Assembly: GCA_027023115.1 (NCBI GenBank) | Contig: JALVWZ010000334.1 | Coordinates: 1 to 7,982, forward strand | From: Thermaceae bacterium | GTDB lineage: Bacteria; Deinococcota; Deinococci; Deinococcales; Marinithermaceae | Reading direction: 5' to 3' | Length of the DNA stretch: 7,982 bases | Shown: in pieces, positions 1 to 6,297 of the stretch | Layout: every line of letters begins with the position of its first letter | Position numbering within the stretch: position 1 is the stretch's first letter | Position numbers and translations under genes: made by a program | The notes under the pieces: generated by a model | Seen by the model: only the letters and a program-made list of their open reading frames with translations | The model's database searches: none | What the model was told of the DNA's origin: nothing

Positions 1-395
1 AACGTGAGGGTCTGCCTTCTTCCCTAAAAGAGGCTATATCCGAGGCGGAGCACATATCTCGCAAGCAAAGCAAGCTGAATCTGGTCGGCGCCCTCAATTA
101 CGGCGGCCGTCAAGAAATACTCAACGCAGCCCGACGCTTGCAACGGAGCGGAGAGCCGGTAACCGAAGAAAGCATCAGGCGCGGCTTCTACCTGCCGCAG
201 ATGCCCGATCCCGACCTGATCATTCGCACCAGCGGCGAGCTGCGCCTTTCCAACTTTCTCTTATGGCAAAGCGCCTATAGCGAGATCTGGGTAACCGACA
301 CCTACTGGCCCGATTTCACCAAGGAGGAGTTTGCAAGAGCAATCGAAGTCTACCAAGCGAGGGAGCGCCGCTTCGGCGGGATCCCTCAAAGATAG
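1..395 (+). CDS. uppS: Undecaprenyl diphosphate synthase (isoprenyl transferase), 3' part only
   Basis: This enzyme condenses isopentenyl diphosphate units onto farnesyl diphosphate in cis to build the C55 lipid carrier of cell-wall synthesis, at the cytoplasmic membrane face. The window enters the gene mid-way: the frame is open from base 3 and gives 130 residues of a family usually near 250. The N-terminal half, with the catalytic Asp of the MDGNGRWA motif, lies upstream. Visible family hallmarks are LNYGGRQEI, the substrate-binding block IIRTSGELRLSNFLLWQ, WPDF, and the C-terminal RERRFGG. The match to the Z-type prenyltransferase family is unambiguous. The last 65 nt overlap the proposed cdsA start, so the two genes are probably cotranscribed. 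Only the missing 5' end limits the annotation. Confidence 0.95.
   Translation, partial: REGLPSSLKEAISEAEHISRKQSKLNLVGALNYGGRQEILNAARRLQRSGEPVTEESIRRGFYLPQMPDPDLIIRTSGELRLSNFLLWQSAYSEIWVTDTYWPDFTKEEFARAIEVYQARERRFGGIPQR
322..327 (+). promoter_or_regulatory. Ribosome binding site for cdsA, inside uppS
   Basis: AGGAGG lies 3 nt before the TTG at 331. The spacing is shorter than ideal, but it is the only strong Shine-Dalgarno in the area, and no later in-frame start keeps the first membrane helix intact. It supports a TTG start within the uppS coding region. Confidence 0.5.
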
Positions 396-1197
396 GTTCG
401 TCTGGGCTGCCATCGGCCTGACCATCATCTTCGTGGTGATGTGGATTGGGTTGGTGCTAATCGTGCCGGCTTTGATCTACCTCCTGTGGGTAAGCGTGGA
501 CGAGCTCGTGACGATGTTCTCCAAGCGCGACATACGCCTTAGTCGTACCTTCCTGGTTGTTTCGGGGCTCATAACGTTGGGGGCTTCGGTTCTCAGTCTC
601 AACATGTTCATGCCCGAAATACCCTGGCGCGAAGTGGCCTTGGGTTTGGTCGTCCTCTACGCTTTTGGGCAGGCCCTTTTCAGTGGCGCCGATATTACCG
701 AGCTTTCCTACAACCTGATGGCCTACCTCTACGTGCCCTGGATGTTGGGTTACTTCCTGATTTTGCGATACTACCCCAACGGGCACTTGGGCATCATCAC
801 CCTTTCGCTGCCCATTCTCGCCACCTTCGCCACCGACATTGGCGCTTTCTTCGTCGGGCGCAGCCTGGGCCGCCATAAACTGGCCCCCACGGTTAGCCCC
901 AATAAGACCATCGAGGGCTCCATTGGCGGCATTGCGGCGGCATTCCTGGTGCTGTTGGCGTACATCTGGCTGCTAGCCGAGGCTTTCCCCTTCGACCACC
1001 TGCAAATGCTCGTTTTTGCCCTGCTGATCAGCATTACCGCCCAGCTCGGCGATCTGACCGAATCGATGATCAAGCGTTATTGCGGGGTCAAGGACTCGAG
1101 CAACCTCCTCCCGGGCCACGGCGGGATTCTCGACCGCCTCGACAGTCTGATCTTTACCATCCCCCTCACTTATTACCTGATGGTGATCTTTACATGA
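331..1197 (+). CDS. cdsA: Phosphatidate cytidylyltransferase (CDP-diacylglycerol synthase)
   Basis: It makes CDP-diacylglycerol from phosphatidic acid and CTP, the precursor of bacterial phospholipids, as an integral inner-membrane enzyme. The 288-residue product has a polar, basic N-terminus (about 1-22) and roughly eight hydrophobic segments (near 24-53, 73-92, 102-118, 128-146, 154-175, 198-215, 224-240 and 273-287). The family signature is complete at 245-271: S245, K248, R249, K254, D255, P261, H263, G264, G265, D268, R269, D271. SPNKTIEG at 189-196 is the second conserved block. The TTG start is chosen because AGGAGG precedes it; the next in-frame candidates (GTG at 433, ATG at 439) would cut into the first helix. 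That start overlaps uppS by 65 nt. The stop overlaps the dxr ATG (ATGA), implying translational coupling. Function is firm; the exact start is less so. Confidence 0.95.
   Translation: MQEQSKSTKRGSAASAGSLKDRFVWAAIGLTIIFVVMWIGLVLIVPALIYLLWVSVDELVTMFSKRDIRLSRTFLVVSGLITLGASVLSLNMFMPEIPWREVALGLVVLYAFGQALFSGADITELSYNLMAYLYVPWMLGYFLILRYYPNGHLGIITLSLPILATFATDIGAFFVGRSLGRHKLAPTVSPNKTIEGSIGGIAAAFLVLLAYIWLLAEAFPFDHLQMLVFALLISITAQLGDLTESMIKRYCGVKDSSNLLPGHGGILDRLDSLIFTIPLTYYLMVIFT
1182..1187 (+). promoter_or_regulatory. Ribosome binding site for dxr
   Basis: GGTGAT, matching the 3' half of the consensus GGAGGTGAT, sits 6 nt before the ATG at 1194. It fixes the dxr start at the ATGA overlap; the open frame itself extends further upstream. 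Confidence 0.6.
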
Positions 1198-2297
1198 ACA
1201 AACGCCTGGTCATTCTCGGATCCACCGGGTCAATCGGCACCCAGACCCTAGACGTGGCGCGCTGGCGCGGCTACCGGGTGGTTGGTCTGGTTGCCGGAGC
1301 CAACGCGGAGCTGCTCCTCCAGCAGGCGCGCGAGTTCGAGCCCGAGCTCGTTTACCTGAGCTCGGGTATTGACGCTTCGCGCTTGCCCACCAAAACTCGC
1401 CTCGCCCGTTCGGCCAACGAGGTGGCCGCTATGGACGCCGACGTGGTCGTAGCCGCCATTCCCGGCCTCGCCGGATTGGAGCCGGTGCGCGCCGCCGTAC
1501 AGGCTGGGCGGCTGGTGGCCCTGGCCAACAAGGAATCCATGGTCGCCGCCGGCGAGCTGCTTTGGGAAGAGGCCCGCGCCCACGGGGCCGACTTCATCCC
1601 GGTCGACTCGGAGCATTCGGCCATCTTCCAGTGTTTGGTGGGCGAGCCGCGCCAGGCGTTGGCGGAAATAATCCTGACCGCTTCGGGTGGCCCCTTCCGC
1701 GAAGGGCCCGCCGACCTCTCGGGCGTCACCCCCGAACAGGCGCTGGCGCACCCGCGCTGGAACATGGGGCCCAAAGTGAGCATCGACTCGGCGACCTTGA
1801 TGAACAAGGGGCTTGAGGTGCTCGAGGCGAAAGCGCTGTTCGGCGTAGACCTGGATCAGATTACGGTTACCATTCACCCGCAGTCTTACGTGCACTCAAT
1901 GGTTCGTTTCAAAGACGGCCAGCTGAAGGCCCAGCTCGGGCCGACAGACATGCGCCTGGCCATCCAGTACGCGCTCAGCTATCCGGACAGGCCCCCTACC
2001 CCGCTCGCCAACCAACCCCTGCCGGCCGCGCTCAACTTCTACGAGCCCGACCGCGAACGCTTTCCGCTGCTCGACCTGGCATACGCCGCCGGCCGGCGCG
2101 GCGGCGTGGCGCCGGCAGTTCTCAACGCCGCCAACGAGGTGGCCGTTGCCGCCTTCCTGGGCCGTCGGATTGGCTTTACCGACATTCCCCGCGTCGTGGC
2201 CGCGGCGTTGGCTGAGGCGCCCGAGCTACCCCTCAGTTGGGACAACCTCTACCGGGCAGATTCCTGGGCCCGCCGCCGTGCGGAGGAGCTACTTTGA
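1194..2297 (+). CDS. dxr: 1-deoxy-D-xylulose 5-phosphate reductoisomerase
   Basis: Cytosolic enzyme that rearranges and reduces DXP to 2-C-methyl-D-erythritol 4-phosphate with NADPH and a divalent metal. This is the committed step of the MEP isoprenoid pathway and the fosmidomycin target in this family. The 367-residue product has the NADPH-binding GSTGSIG at 9-15, NKE at 112-114, metal ligands D138 and E140 in VDSEHSA, ASGGPF at 163-168, the substrate loop HPRWNMG at 186-192, and [10 protein letters not shown] at 199-208, whose E208 is the third metal ligand by alignment with the E. coli enzyme. All catalytic positions I can align are present. The ATG at 1194 starts right at the Rossmann strand (MNKRLVILG) and overlaps the cdsA stop; the stop overlaps the rseP TTG. 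Placement beside uppS puts precursor supply and carrier synthesis in one transcript. Confidence 0.97.
   Translation: MNKRLVILGSTGSIGTQTLDVARWRGYRVVGLVAGANAELLLQQAREFEPELVYLSSGIDASRLPTKTRLARSANEVAAMDADVVVAAIPGLAGLEPVRAAVQAGRLVALANKESMVAAGELLWEEARAHGADFIPVDSEHSAIFQCLVGEPRQALAEIILTASGGPFREGPADLSGVTPEQALAHPRWNMGPKVSIDSATLMNKGLEVLEAKALFGVDLDQITVTIHPQSYVHSMVRFKDGQLKAQLGPTDMRLAIQYALSYPDRPPTPLANQPLPAALNFYEPDRERFPLLDLAYAAGRRGGVAPAVLNAANEVAVAAFLGRRIGFTDIPRVVAAALAEAPELPLSWDNLYRADSWARRRAEELL
2282..2286 (+). promoter_or_regulatory. Ribosome binding site for rseP
   Basis: GGAGG within the dxr 3' end, 7 nt before the TTG at 2294. This ideal spacing is the reason for choosing TTG at 2294 over a longer upstream start in the same frame, which would add 19 non-homologous residues. 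Confidence 0.75.
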
Positions 2298-3343
2298 TTA
2301 CCGCCCTGGTTCTAACGTTAATTCTCGGCGTCTCCATCTCCATTCACGAGCTGGGTCACTACTTGGCCGCGCGCTTGCAGGGCGTACGGGTTCCCGCATT
2401 TTCCATTGGTTTTGGCCCGCCGCTGCTGCGCATTCACTGGAAGGGCACCGAGTGGCGGCTTTCACTGATCCCGCTGGGCGGGTACGCCGAGATAGAGGGC
2501 ATGGCCCCCGACTTTTCTCCCGGAACCCAGCACACTGAGACGAGGCGCGGTTACGCCGGTCTTTCGTTTTTCGGCAAGACGCTGGTGCTCTTGGGCGGGG
2601 TATTGATGAACCTGCTATTGGCCTGGCTGCTCATGGCCTGGACTTACACCGCTGGCGGCTTACCAGTGCCGGTAGAGAACCACGCCGAGATCGTCGAGGT
2701 GATTCCCGGCAGTCTGGCCGCCGAGATCGGGCTCGAGAAGGGCGACGTCATCGTGGCCATTGACGGCCGTCCGCTTAAGAAGTTTACCGACCTCAACCAG
2801 ATCAAGAAAACCGTCGGCGAACACACCATGACCCTGCTCAGAAACGGCAAGAAGCTAACGGTCAAGCTCTACTGGAGCGGCAAGCGCGACAAGTTGGGCG
2901 TCCGCTACGGGCCCGAACTGCACTACCGCTATCCGGGTTTCGGCGAGGCGTTCATCATTGCCGTCAAGACCTCGGTGCACTTTTTACCGGACATGTTGCG
3001 GAGCTTCGTCAAGGGCCTGTCCGGGGTGCTCATTGGTAAACCCAGCCCCGACATCGTAGGGCCAGTAGGAATCGTCAACCTGGCCGGTCAGGCGGCGCGG
3101 GCGGGGTTTTTGGCCGTGCTGCGCCTGGCGGCGCTGATCAACCTCTCGCTGGCCGTATTCAACCTGCTGCCGATACCCGGCCTGGACGGCGGCCGCCTTT
3201 TGCTGCTCATCCTCAACGTGCTCAGTGGCGGCCGCATCCGCCCGGAGCACGAAGCCTTGGTCAACTTCATCGGCTTTGCCTTCTTGATACTGCTGATGCT
3301 GCTCGTAACGCTTCAGGACGTGCAGCGCCTGCTAGGAGGATGA
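2294..3343 (+). CDS. rseP: Site-2 intramembrane zinc metalloprotease, M50 family (RseP-like)
   Basis: Membrane-embedded protease that cuts transmembrane substrates such as anti-sigma factors or leftover signal peptides. The 349-residue product opens with a hydrophobic helix carrying the zinc motif HELGH at 18-22 (H18, H22, catalytic E19). A second core helix lies around 96-118 ([17 protein letters not shown]). One PDZ domain spans about 127-193 ([21 protein letters not shown]); E. coli RseP has two, so this is the single-PDZ form. The third zinc ligand region [12 protein letters not shown] is at 290-301 with D298. A C-terminal helix covers about 323-340. The TTG start overlaps the dxr stop and has GGAGG 7 nt upstream. 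The usual bacterial order cdsA-dxr-rseP supports the call. Which substrate it cuts cannot be told; no sigma or anti-sigma gene is in the window. Confidence 0.95.
   Translation: MITALVLTLILGVSISIHELGHYLAARLQGVRVPAFSIGFGPPLLRIHWKGTEWRLSLIPLGGYAEIEGMAPDFSPGTQHTETRRGYAGLSFFGKTLVLLGGVLMNLLLAWLLMAWTYTAGGLPVPVENHAEIVEVIPGSLAAEIGLEKGDVIVAIDGRPLKKFTDLNQIKKTVGEHTMTLLRNGKKLTVKLYWSGKRDKLGVRYGPELHYRYPGFGEAFIIAVKTSVHFLPDMLRSFVKGLSGVLIGKPSPDIVGPVGIVNLAGQAARAGFLAVLRLAALINLSLAVFNLLPIPGLDGGRLLLLILNVLSGGRIRPEHEALVNFIGFAFLILLMLLVTLQDVQRLLGG
3334..3339 (+). promoter_or_regulatory. Ribosome binding site for the glycosyltransferase
   Basis: AGGAGG in the last codons of rseP. It stands 4 nt before the GTG at 3344 and 7 nt before the next in-frame GTG at 3347, so translation may start at either; spacing favours 3347. 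Confidence 0.65.
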
Positions 3344-3982
3344 GTGGTGGACCAGACGGCGACGGTCCTGATCCCGGCCCTCAACGAAGAATCCACCATC
3401 GGCAAGGTGGTGAGCGCTGCTCGCCGCGCCGGTTTTCCGGTGGTGGTCGTGGACGACGGCTCCAGTGACGATACCGCCACCGTAGCTGCGGCGGCGGGGG
3501 CCAGCGTGGTGCGTCTCGAGCGCAACCTGGGTAAGGGCGGCGCTTACGCCGCCGGCCTCAAGCTGGTTACGACTCCTTACCTGATACTGCTGGACGCCGA
3601 CTTGGTAGGTTTGAAGCCCGAACACCTGCAGACCCTGCTCGAGCCAGTAGTCGCCGGCGAAGCCGACATGACCGTCGGCGTGTTTCAGGGCGGACGGCTA
3701 TTGAGCGACGTTGGCAACCGCCTTACCCCCCAGCTCTCCGGCCAGCGGGCCCTGCGCACGGAGCTATTGCGGGCGCTGCCCGGCCTGGAAAGCGCCCGCT
3801 ACGACGTCGAACTCAAGCTGACCCGCTGGGCGCGGCAAGAAAACTGGCGCGTCAAGTACGTGCCCCTGAAAGGCCTGGGTCAGCGGTTGAAAGAGGAAAA
3901 ACGCGGCCTGATCGCCGGGATGGCGCACCGGCTGAAGATGTACCTGCAGATTCTGCGCTACATGTTCCGTTCTAAGGTTTGA
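3344..3982 (+). CDS. Family 2 glycosyltransferase, GT-A fold
   Basis: It should transfer a sugar from a nucleotide-sugar donor; acceptor unknown. The 212-residue product starts with VLIPALNEE (8-16), then VDDGSSDDT (36-44) for nucleotide binding, NLGKGGA (61-67), the metal-binding DAD at 84-86, and SGQRALR (132-138), a block seen in polyprenyl-phosphate and phosphoglycerate sugar transferases of this family. There are no evident transmembrane segments, so it is probably soluble or peripheral; the basic C-terminus (about 178-211) could contact membrane. The gene follows the rseP stop directly, as last member of the operon. Context with uppS and cdsA makes a lipid-linked acceptor plausible, but a glucosyl-3-phosphoglycerate-type role is also possible. 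The start is GTG at 3344 or 3347. Its last 11 nt overlap the 3' end of the convergent gene on the minus strand. Confidence 0.85.
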   Translation: MVDQTATVLIPALNEESTIGKVVSAARRAGFPVVVVDDGSSDDTATVAAAAGASVVRLERNLGKGGAYAAGLKLVTTPYLILLDADLVGLKPEHLQTLLEPVVAGEADMTVGVFQGGRLLSDVGNRLTPQLSGQRALRTELLRALPGLESARYDVELKLTRWARQENWRVKYVPLKGLGQRLKEEKRGLIAGMAHRLKMYLQILRYMFRSKV

Positions 3983-4529
3983 ACTTTTGCAGGTCTATCT
4001 GGCCGCCGTCCTGGGTGGCGTAGCGGACCACGCCGATACCGGGGACGAAGTAGAGGTCCACCACGCTGGCTCCACCCCCTTGGGCGGTTAGCGAGGAACG
4101 GATCACGAAGGCGTTGTAGCGGCCGAAGGGCACCACCACGCCCTCTACGCCGGTCACCTTGTTGACCACCACTAAGTTGGCGCCACGGAACTTAGTGCGG
4201 CTGCTCCAGCTCTGCCCTACGCGCAGGGGCGCCGCCGGATAGACCTTGATTGGTGGGTCGTAGGGCATGATGCCAGCGCCGGTATCTACGCCCAAGAGCC
4301 AGACGCCGTTGGCGTCGTAGCTGAGGTAGTCGGTGTAGCGAACCCTGCCGTCGTAGGAGTGGGACAGCTCCCAAACCTCCTGCCCCTTGACGTTGCGTAC
4401 CGACTCGAAGGTCTGGGTTTCGCCGGAGGTGTAGACCCAGGTCATGCCGATTTTGTGCGGGTAATAGTTAGGCGCGCTGGCCAGGGCCAGCGACAGGGCC
4501 AGTATTAGCAATACTGCGGCTTTCTTCAC
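3972..4529 (-). CDS. Exported protein of unknown function
   Basis: I do not recognise the family. The 185-residue product begins with a clear signal peptide: KK at 2-3, hydrophobic core about 4-16, cleavage probably after A17 (ALA before SAP) because proline at 20 disfavours a later cut. No lipobox cysteine is present, so a periplasmic or secreted fate is expected. The mature part is rich in beta-type aromatic and glycine residues, with YYPHKIGMTWVY at 22-33, a second similar phrase YPAAPLRVGQSW at 97-108, VPFGRYNAFVI at 133-143, and VPGIGVVRYAT at 162-172. The W-Y and G-I-G-V-V-R-Y phrases recall small beta-barrel-like exported proteins, which is only an impression. The GTG start overlaps the proC stop (GTGA) and has GGGAG 7 nt upstream, so it is coupled to proC. 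No functional link with proline synthesis is evident. Confidence 0.8.
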   Translation of the reverse strand: MKKAAVLLILALSLALASAPNYYPHKIGMTWVYTSGETQTFESVRNVKGQEVWELSHSYDGRVRYTDYLSYDANGVWLLGVDTGAGIMPYDPPIKVYPAAPLRVGQSWSSRTKFRGANLVVVNKVTGVEGVVVPFGRYNAFVIRSSLTAQGGGASVVDLYFVPGIGVVRYATQDGGQIDLQKFKP

Positions 4530-5311
4530 TCCTTCTCTCCCAGCTCGCGGCCGCGCTTGGTGGCCTCCTCGACCGCGCGATAAAGGGCGCTGCGCACGCC
4601 GGCTTCTTCCAGCGCCGCCAGGCCGTGGATGGTGGTGCCGCCGGGGCTGGCCACCTCGTCCTTGATCACCGCCGGATGCTTGAAGCGCATCAGTTCACCG
4701 GTGGCGATTAGCACGTCGGCGGCGAAAGTCAGCGCGTCCTTGCGGGAAATGCCCATCTTGACGCCACCGTCGGCCAGGGCCTCGGCCACCAGGGCAACGT
4801 ATGCCGGAGCCGATGCGGCCATGCCGGTAAAGGCGTCGAAAAGGCGCTCGGGTAGTTCGTAAGCGTCGCCAACCGTCTTGAAAAGGCCGGCAGCGAACTC
4901 GAGATCGCCCGCCTCGCGCGCTTCGCGCGGTCCGGTCAGGGCGGTGGTGCTCTTCCTGATCGTTGCGGCCAGGTTGGGCATTGCGCGCACCACCCGCCGC
5001 GTACCCAGGCTTTCGGCCAGCCGGCGCGTGGTTACTCCGGCCATGATCGAGATATAGCCGACGCCGGGGTAAGCCAAGTTTTCCGCCAGCGCCGGAAACT
5101 GCTTGGGCTGCACCGCCACCAGCGCCCGCTTGGCGCTCGCGATGTCGGCGTGCGCCAGCGGCTCGACGCCGTATACCTCCGCCAGTTCATTCGTGTAAGC
5201 AGCGTCGCGCTCGACTATGCCGATCTCCTGTGGCGGCAGGAACTCGGCCGCCAGTACGCCCTCGAGGATGCTGCGACCCATCTTTCCCAGGCCGACAAAG
5301 ACCAACTCCAT
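4526..5311 (-). CDS. proC: Pyrroline-5-carboxylate reductase
   Basis: Last step of proline synthesis: reduces 1-pyrroline-5-carboxylate to L-proline with NAD(P)H in the cytosol. The 261-residue product, normal for the family, has the dinucleotide-binding FVGLGKMG at 5-12, VQPKQF at 68-73, ISIMAGV at 87-93, RAMPNLAA at 109-116, and the C-terminal signature DEVASPGGTTIHGLAALEEAG at 218-238. The usual GSGPAY block reads ASAPAY here (166-171), a mild change that probably keeps activity. ATG at 5311 is chosen because the Rossmann strand begins immediately after it; the frame is open further upstream, but that part is unrelated and runs into the tRNA. A GAGGG is only 1 nt from the ATG, too near to act as a normal ribosome site, whereas a TAGACT box lies 7 nt upstream, so the mRNA may be leaderless. 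The stop overlaps the start of the next gene. Confidence 0.96.
   Translation of the reverse strand: MELVFVGLGKMGRSILEGVLAAEFLPPQEIGIVERDAAYTNELAEVYGVEPLAHADIASAKRALVAVQPKQFPALAENLAYPGVGYISIMAGVTTRRLAESLGTRRVVRAMPNLAATIRKSTTALTGPREAREAGDLEFAAGLFKTVGDAYELPERLFDAFTGMAASAPAYVALVAEALADGGVKMGISRKDALTFAADVLIATGELMRFKHPAVIKDEVASPGGTTIHGLAALEEAGVRSALYRAVEEATKRGRELGEKE
4537..4541 (-). promoter_or_regulatory. Ribosome binding site for the exported protein gene
   Basis: GGGAG on the minus strand within the proC 3' end, 7 nt before the GTG start whose first base is 4529. It supports the GTGA stop/start overlap with proC. Confidence 0.6.
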
Positions 5312-5318
5312 GCCCTCA

Positions 5319-5324
5319 AGTCTA
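5319..5324 (-). promoter_or_regulatory. Possible -10 element of a leaderless proC promoter
   Basis: TAGACT on the minus strand, ending 7 nt before the proC ATG, fits a TAnnnT box whose transcript would start at the A of the start codon. I see no good -35 hexamer at 16-18 bp, so this is tentative. Confidence 0.35.
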
Positions 5325-5330
5325 GCATGC

Positions 5331-5359
5331 TTGACGCTCCAAACGGCGTTTGTTACGCT
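5331..5359 (+). promoter_or_regulatory. Promoter of the tRNA-Ser gene
   Basis: TTGACG at 5331-5336, a 17-bp spacer, then TACGCT at 5354-5359. The expected start is about 5366, some 6 nt before the mature tRNA 5' end at 5372. This is a near-consensus housekeeping sigma promoter, oriented away from proC. Confidence 0.75.
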
Positions 5360-5371
5360 TGAAGACGGCTC

Positions 5372-5461
<90 letters not shown>

Positions 5462-5467
5462 AAAACC

Positions 5468-5494
5468 GGCCCGCTACGGCGGGCCTTGTCTTTT
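5468..5494 (+). terminator. Intrinsic terminator of tRNA-Ser
   Basis: A perfect 7-bp stem, GGCCCGC (5468-5474) with GCGGGCC (5479-5485), closes a TACG loop with a C-G closing pair, giving the very stable cUACGg tetraloop in RNA. The T-rich tail TTGTCTTTT follows at 5486-5494. It begins 7 nt after the CCA end of the tRNA. Confidence 0.85.
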
Positions 5495-5565
5495 GGGATC
5501 ATTCAGCCGCGCCGGCCGATACTTTCACGCTGCTACCGCATTTTTCCGACACGTCGTTCACCAAG

Positions 5566-5580
5566 CCCCTCCGGGAGGCG
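5566..5580. repeat. Short GC-rich palindrome next to heptamer array 1
   Basis: CCTCC and GGAGG arms around a central G at 5568-5578, within CCCCTCCGGGAGGCG. It looks like the edge of a dispersed intergenic repeat and lies just before the first heptamer array. No poly-T follows, so it is not a terminator. Confidence 0.35.
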
Positions 5581-5584
5581 GTGA

Positions 5585-5665
5585 GTAGTACGTGGTAGGA
5601 GGTGAGCAGGTTGTGGGGGCGAGAAACGAAGCGGTGCGTGGTACTTGGTACGTAGTACGTGGTGG
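5585..5665 (-). repeat. Heptamer array 1 (complement orientation, two runs)
   Basis: On the + strand the units read GTNGTAC or GTGGTNN. One run starts at 5585 (units at 5585, 5592, 5599) and a second at 5638 (units at 5638, 5645, 5652, 5659). In the second run the tetramer GTAC recurs at 5641, 5648 and 5655, exactly every 7 bp. On the minus strand this becomes CCACGTA and relatives, the same unit as the other arrays but inverted. Confidence 0.75.
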
Positions 5666-5678
5666 GCAGTTTGAATCG

Positions 5679-5703
5679 AGTGCGTTATGCACGATGGCGC
5701 ACT
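5679..5703. repeat. Inverted repeat between arrays 1 and 2
   Basis: AGTGCG (5679-5684) and CGCACT (5698-5703) are perfect 6-bp arms around 13 nt; a nested GTGC/GCAC pair lies at 5680-5692. It could be a small mobile or structural repeat unit; function unknown. Confidence 0.4.
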
Positions 5704-5712
5704 GCGGTGTTC

Positions 5713-5740
5713 CCACAGGCCACTGACCACAAGCCACTTG
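5713..5740 (+). repeat. Heptamer array 2 (CCACNNN)x4
   Basis: CCAC begins at 5713, 5720, 5727 and 5734, exactly every 7 bp. The variable last three bases read AGG, TGA, AAG and TTG. No unit is broken and the phase is perfect. Confidence 0.85.
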
Positions 5741-5750
5741 CAGGTTCTAA

Positions 5751-5790
5751 ACCCCCACTCAGGCCTTCTCCGAAGAGGATGGAGTATTTC
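5751..5790 (-). repeat. Probable dispersed hairpin repeat (TTCGGAGAAGGCCTGAG type)
   Basis: Read on the minus strand, it contains CTCTTCGGAGAAGGCCTGAG followed by a G-rich tail. That resembles the widely scattered bacterial intergenic element built on CCTTCGGGAGAGGGCCTGAGG. The core can pair CTTC (5765-5768) with GAAG (5772-5775). The family assignment is from memory of such repeats and needs a genome-wide search. Confidence 0.4.
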
Positions 5791-5824
5791 TGATGCAAAC
5801 CATGAGCCGCAGGCGCTCTGTCAG

Positions 5825-5873
5825 TTACAATCCACAATCCACAAGCCACAAACTTCGGGCCACGAGCCACAAA
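5825..5873 (+). repeat. Heptamer array 3 (7 units, one strongly diverged)
   Basis: CCAC begins at 5832, 5839, 5846, 5860 and 5867, all in one 7-bp phase. The unit at 5853 reads CTTCGGG yet keeps the 7-bp length, and TTACAAT at 5825 is a further in-phase variant. Units drift by substitution, not by indels. Confidence 0.85.
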
Positions 5874-5887
5874 CCGCTTACTACTTG

Positions 5888-5982
5888 CCCCTTTTTCCCG
5901 ATTCCACGGGCGAGGCTCGCGAGGTCGTCAAAGATCCAAGGCCCTTGCTGCGGGTGACGTCGAAGCTACGGCTACTGTCAAT
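5888..5982. repeat. Unclassified element A between heptamer arrays 3 and 4
   Basis: It begins with a pyrimidine run leading into CGATTCC, then C/G-rich GCGAG and CTCGC arms around 5910-5920. The opening aligns by eye with element B at about 6020, so A and B may be diverged copies of one repeat. No coding signal. Confidence 0.4.
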
Positions 5983-6017
5983 TGACCAACCACAGGCCAC
6001 AAGCTACCAGCCACGTA
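5983..6017 (+). repeat. Heptamer array 4 (5 units)
   Basis: In-phase units start at 5983, 5990, 5997, 6004 and 6011. Three carry intact CCAC (5990, 5997, 6011); the others are TGACCAA and CTACCAG. The last unit, CCACGTA, is of the array 1 type, which ties the two variants together. Confidence 0.8.
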
Positions 6018-6019
6018 CC

Positions 6020-6120
6020 GCTTTTCTCGATTCCCCGGACGAGGCCGGACACGCCGGCCGAGGTCCGGGGTCCATGCCGGAAGAGAAGCCGGGGTTAGGT
6101 TTCTGCCCCACGTAGACGCT
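6020..6120. repeat. Element B with a two-part hairpin (6033-6070)
   Basis: CCCCGGAC (6033-6040) pairs with GTCCGGGG (6063-6070), and inside it GGCCGG (6043-6048) pairs with CCGGCC (6054-6059) around ACACG. The result is a 38-nt structure of 8 plus 6 bp with a small interior loop. No U-tract follows, so it is not a simple terminator. Its 5' edge resembles element A. Confidence 0.55.
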
Positions 6121-6124
6121 GGAA

Positions 6125-6152
6125 CGTAGTGGGTTTCAACCCTTTTCCTACG
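6125..6152. repeat. Hairpin repeat CGTAG...GGGTTTCAACCC...CTACG
   Basis: CGTAG (6125-6129) pairs with CTACG (6148-6152), and GGGTT (6131-6135) pairs with AACCC (6138-6142). It resembles a common dispersed intergenic palindrome carrying GGGTTTCAACCC; the assignment rests on resemblance. Confidence 0.45.
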
Positions 6153-6189
6153 GCAGAGCGCCGAAATCTGAGCACGTTGTTTCTACTGG

Positions 6190-6256
6190 CCACAGGCCAT
6201 GAGCCACTGGCCATCCCATCACCACGCACCACGAACTACGTACCACGTACCAACAA
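6190..6256 (+). repeat. Heptamer array 5 (two phases)
   Basis: Units start at 6190, 6197, 6204 and 6211 (CCACAGG type), then a 4-nt slip at about 6218 resets the phase and units continue at 6222, 6229, 6236, 6243 and 6250 (CCACGNA type). The CCACAGG-like and CCACGTA-like variants thus join in a single array. Confidence 0.8.
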
Positions 6257-6281
6257 GGCGGACACACGGGTCCGCCCCTAC
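6257..6281. repeat. Dispersed hairpin repeat GGCGGAC...GTCCGCC
   Basis: A perfect 7-bp stem, GGCGGAC (6257-6263) with GTCCGCC (6270-6276), surrounds ACACGG, followed by CCTAC. Read on the minus strand it starts GTAGGGGCGGAC, the signature of an intergenic repeat known to me from many unrelated genomes, often mistranslated as ADTRVRPY. It sits exactly between heptamer arrays 5 and 6. Confidence 0.6.
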
Positions 6282-6297
6282 GAAGAGATAACACACA

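Noticed and set aside
1080..1193. Longer N-terminus for dxr
   Set aside because: The extra residues are not conserved and lie within the cdsA signature region; the ATG at 1194 has a ribosome site and starts at the Rossmann fold.
3942..3994. Perfect 7-bp inverted repeat ACCTGCA/TGCAGGT around the convergent stops
   Set aside because: The 39-nt loop and absence of a U-tract make it a poor terminator; it may be chance.
5687..6115. A 142-codon open frame on the + strand in the spacer, and a second at 6129-6419
   Set aside because: The translations are made of HEPQA-type runs generated by the heptamer repeats; there is no ribosome site and no family resemblance.
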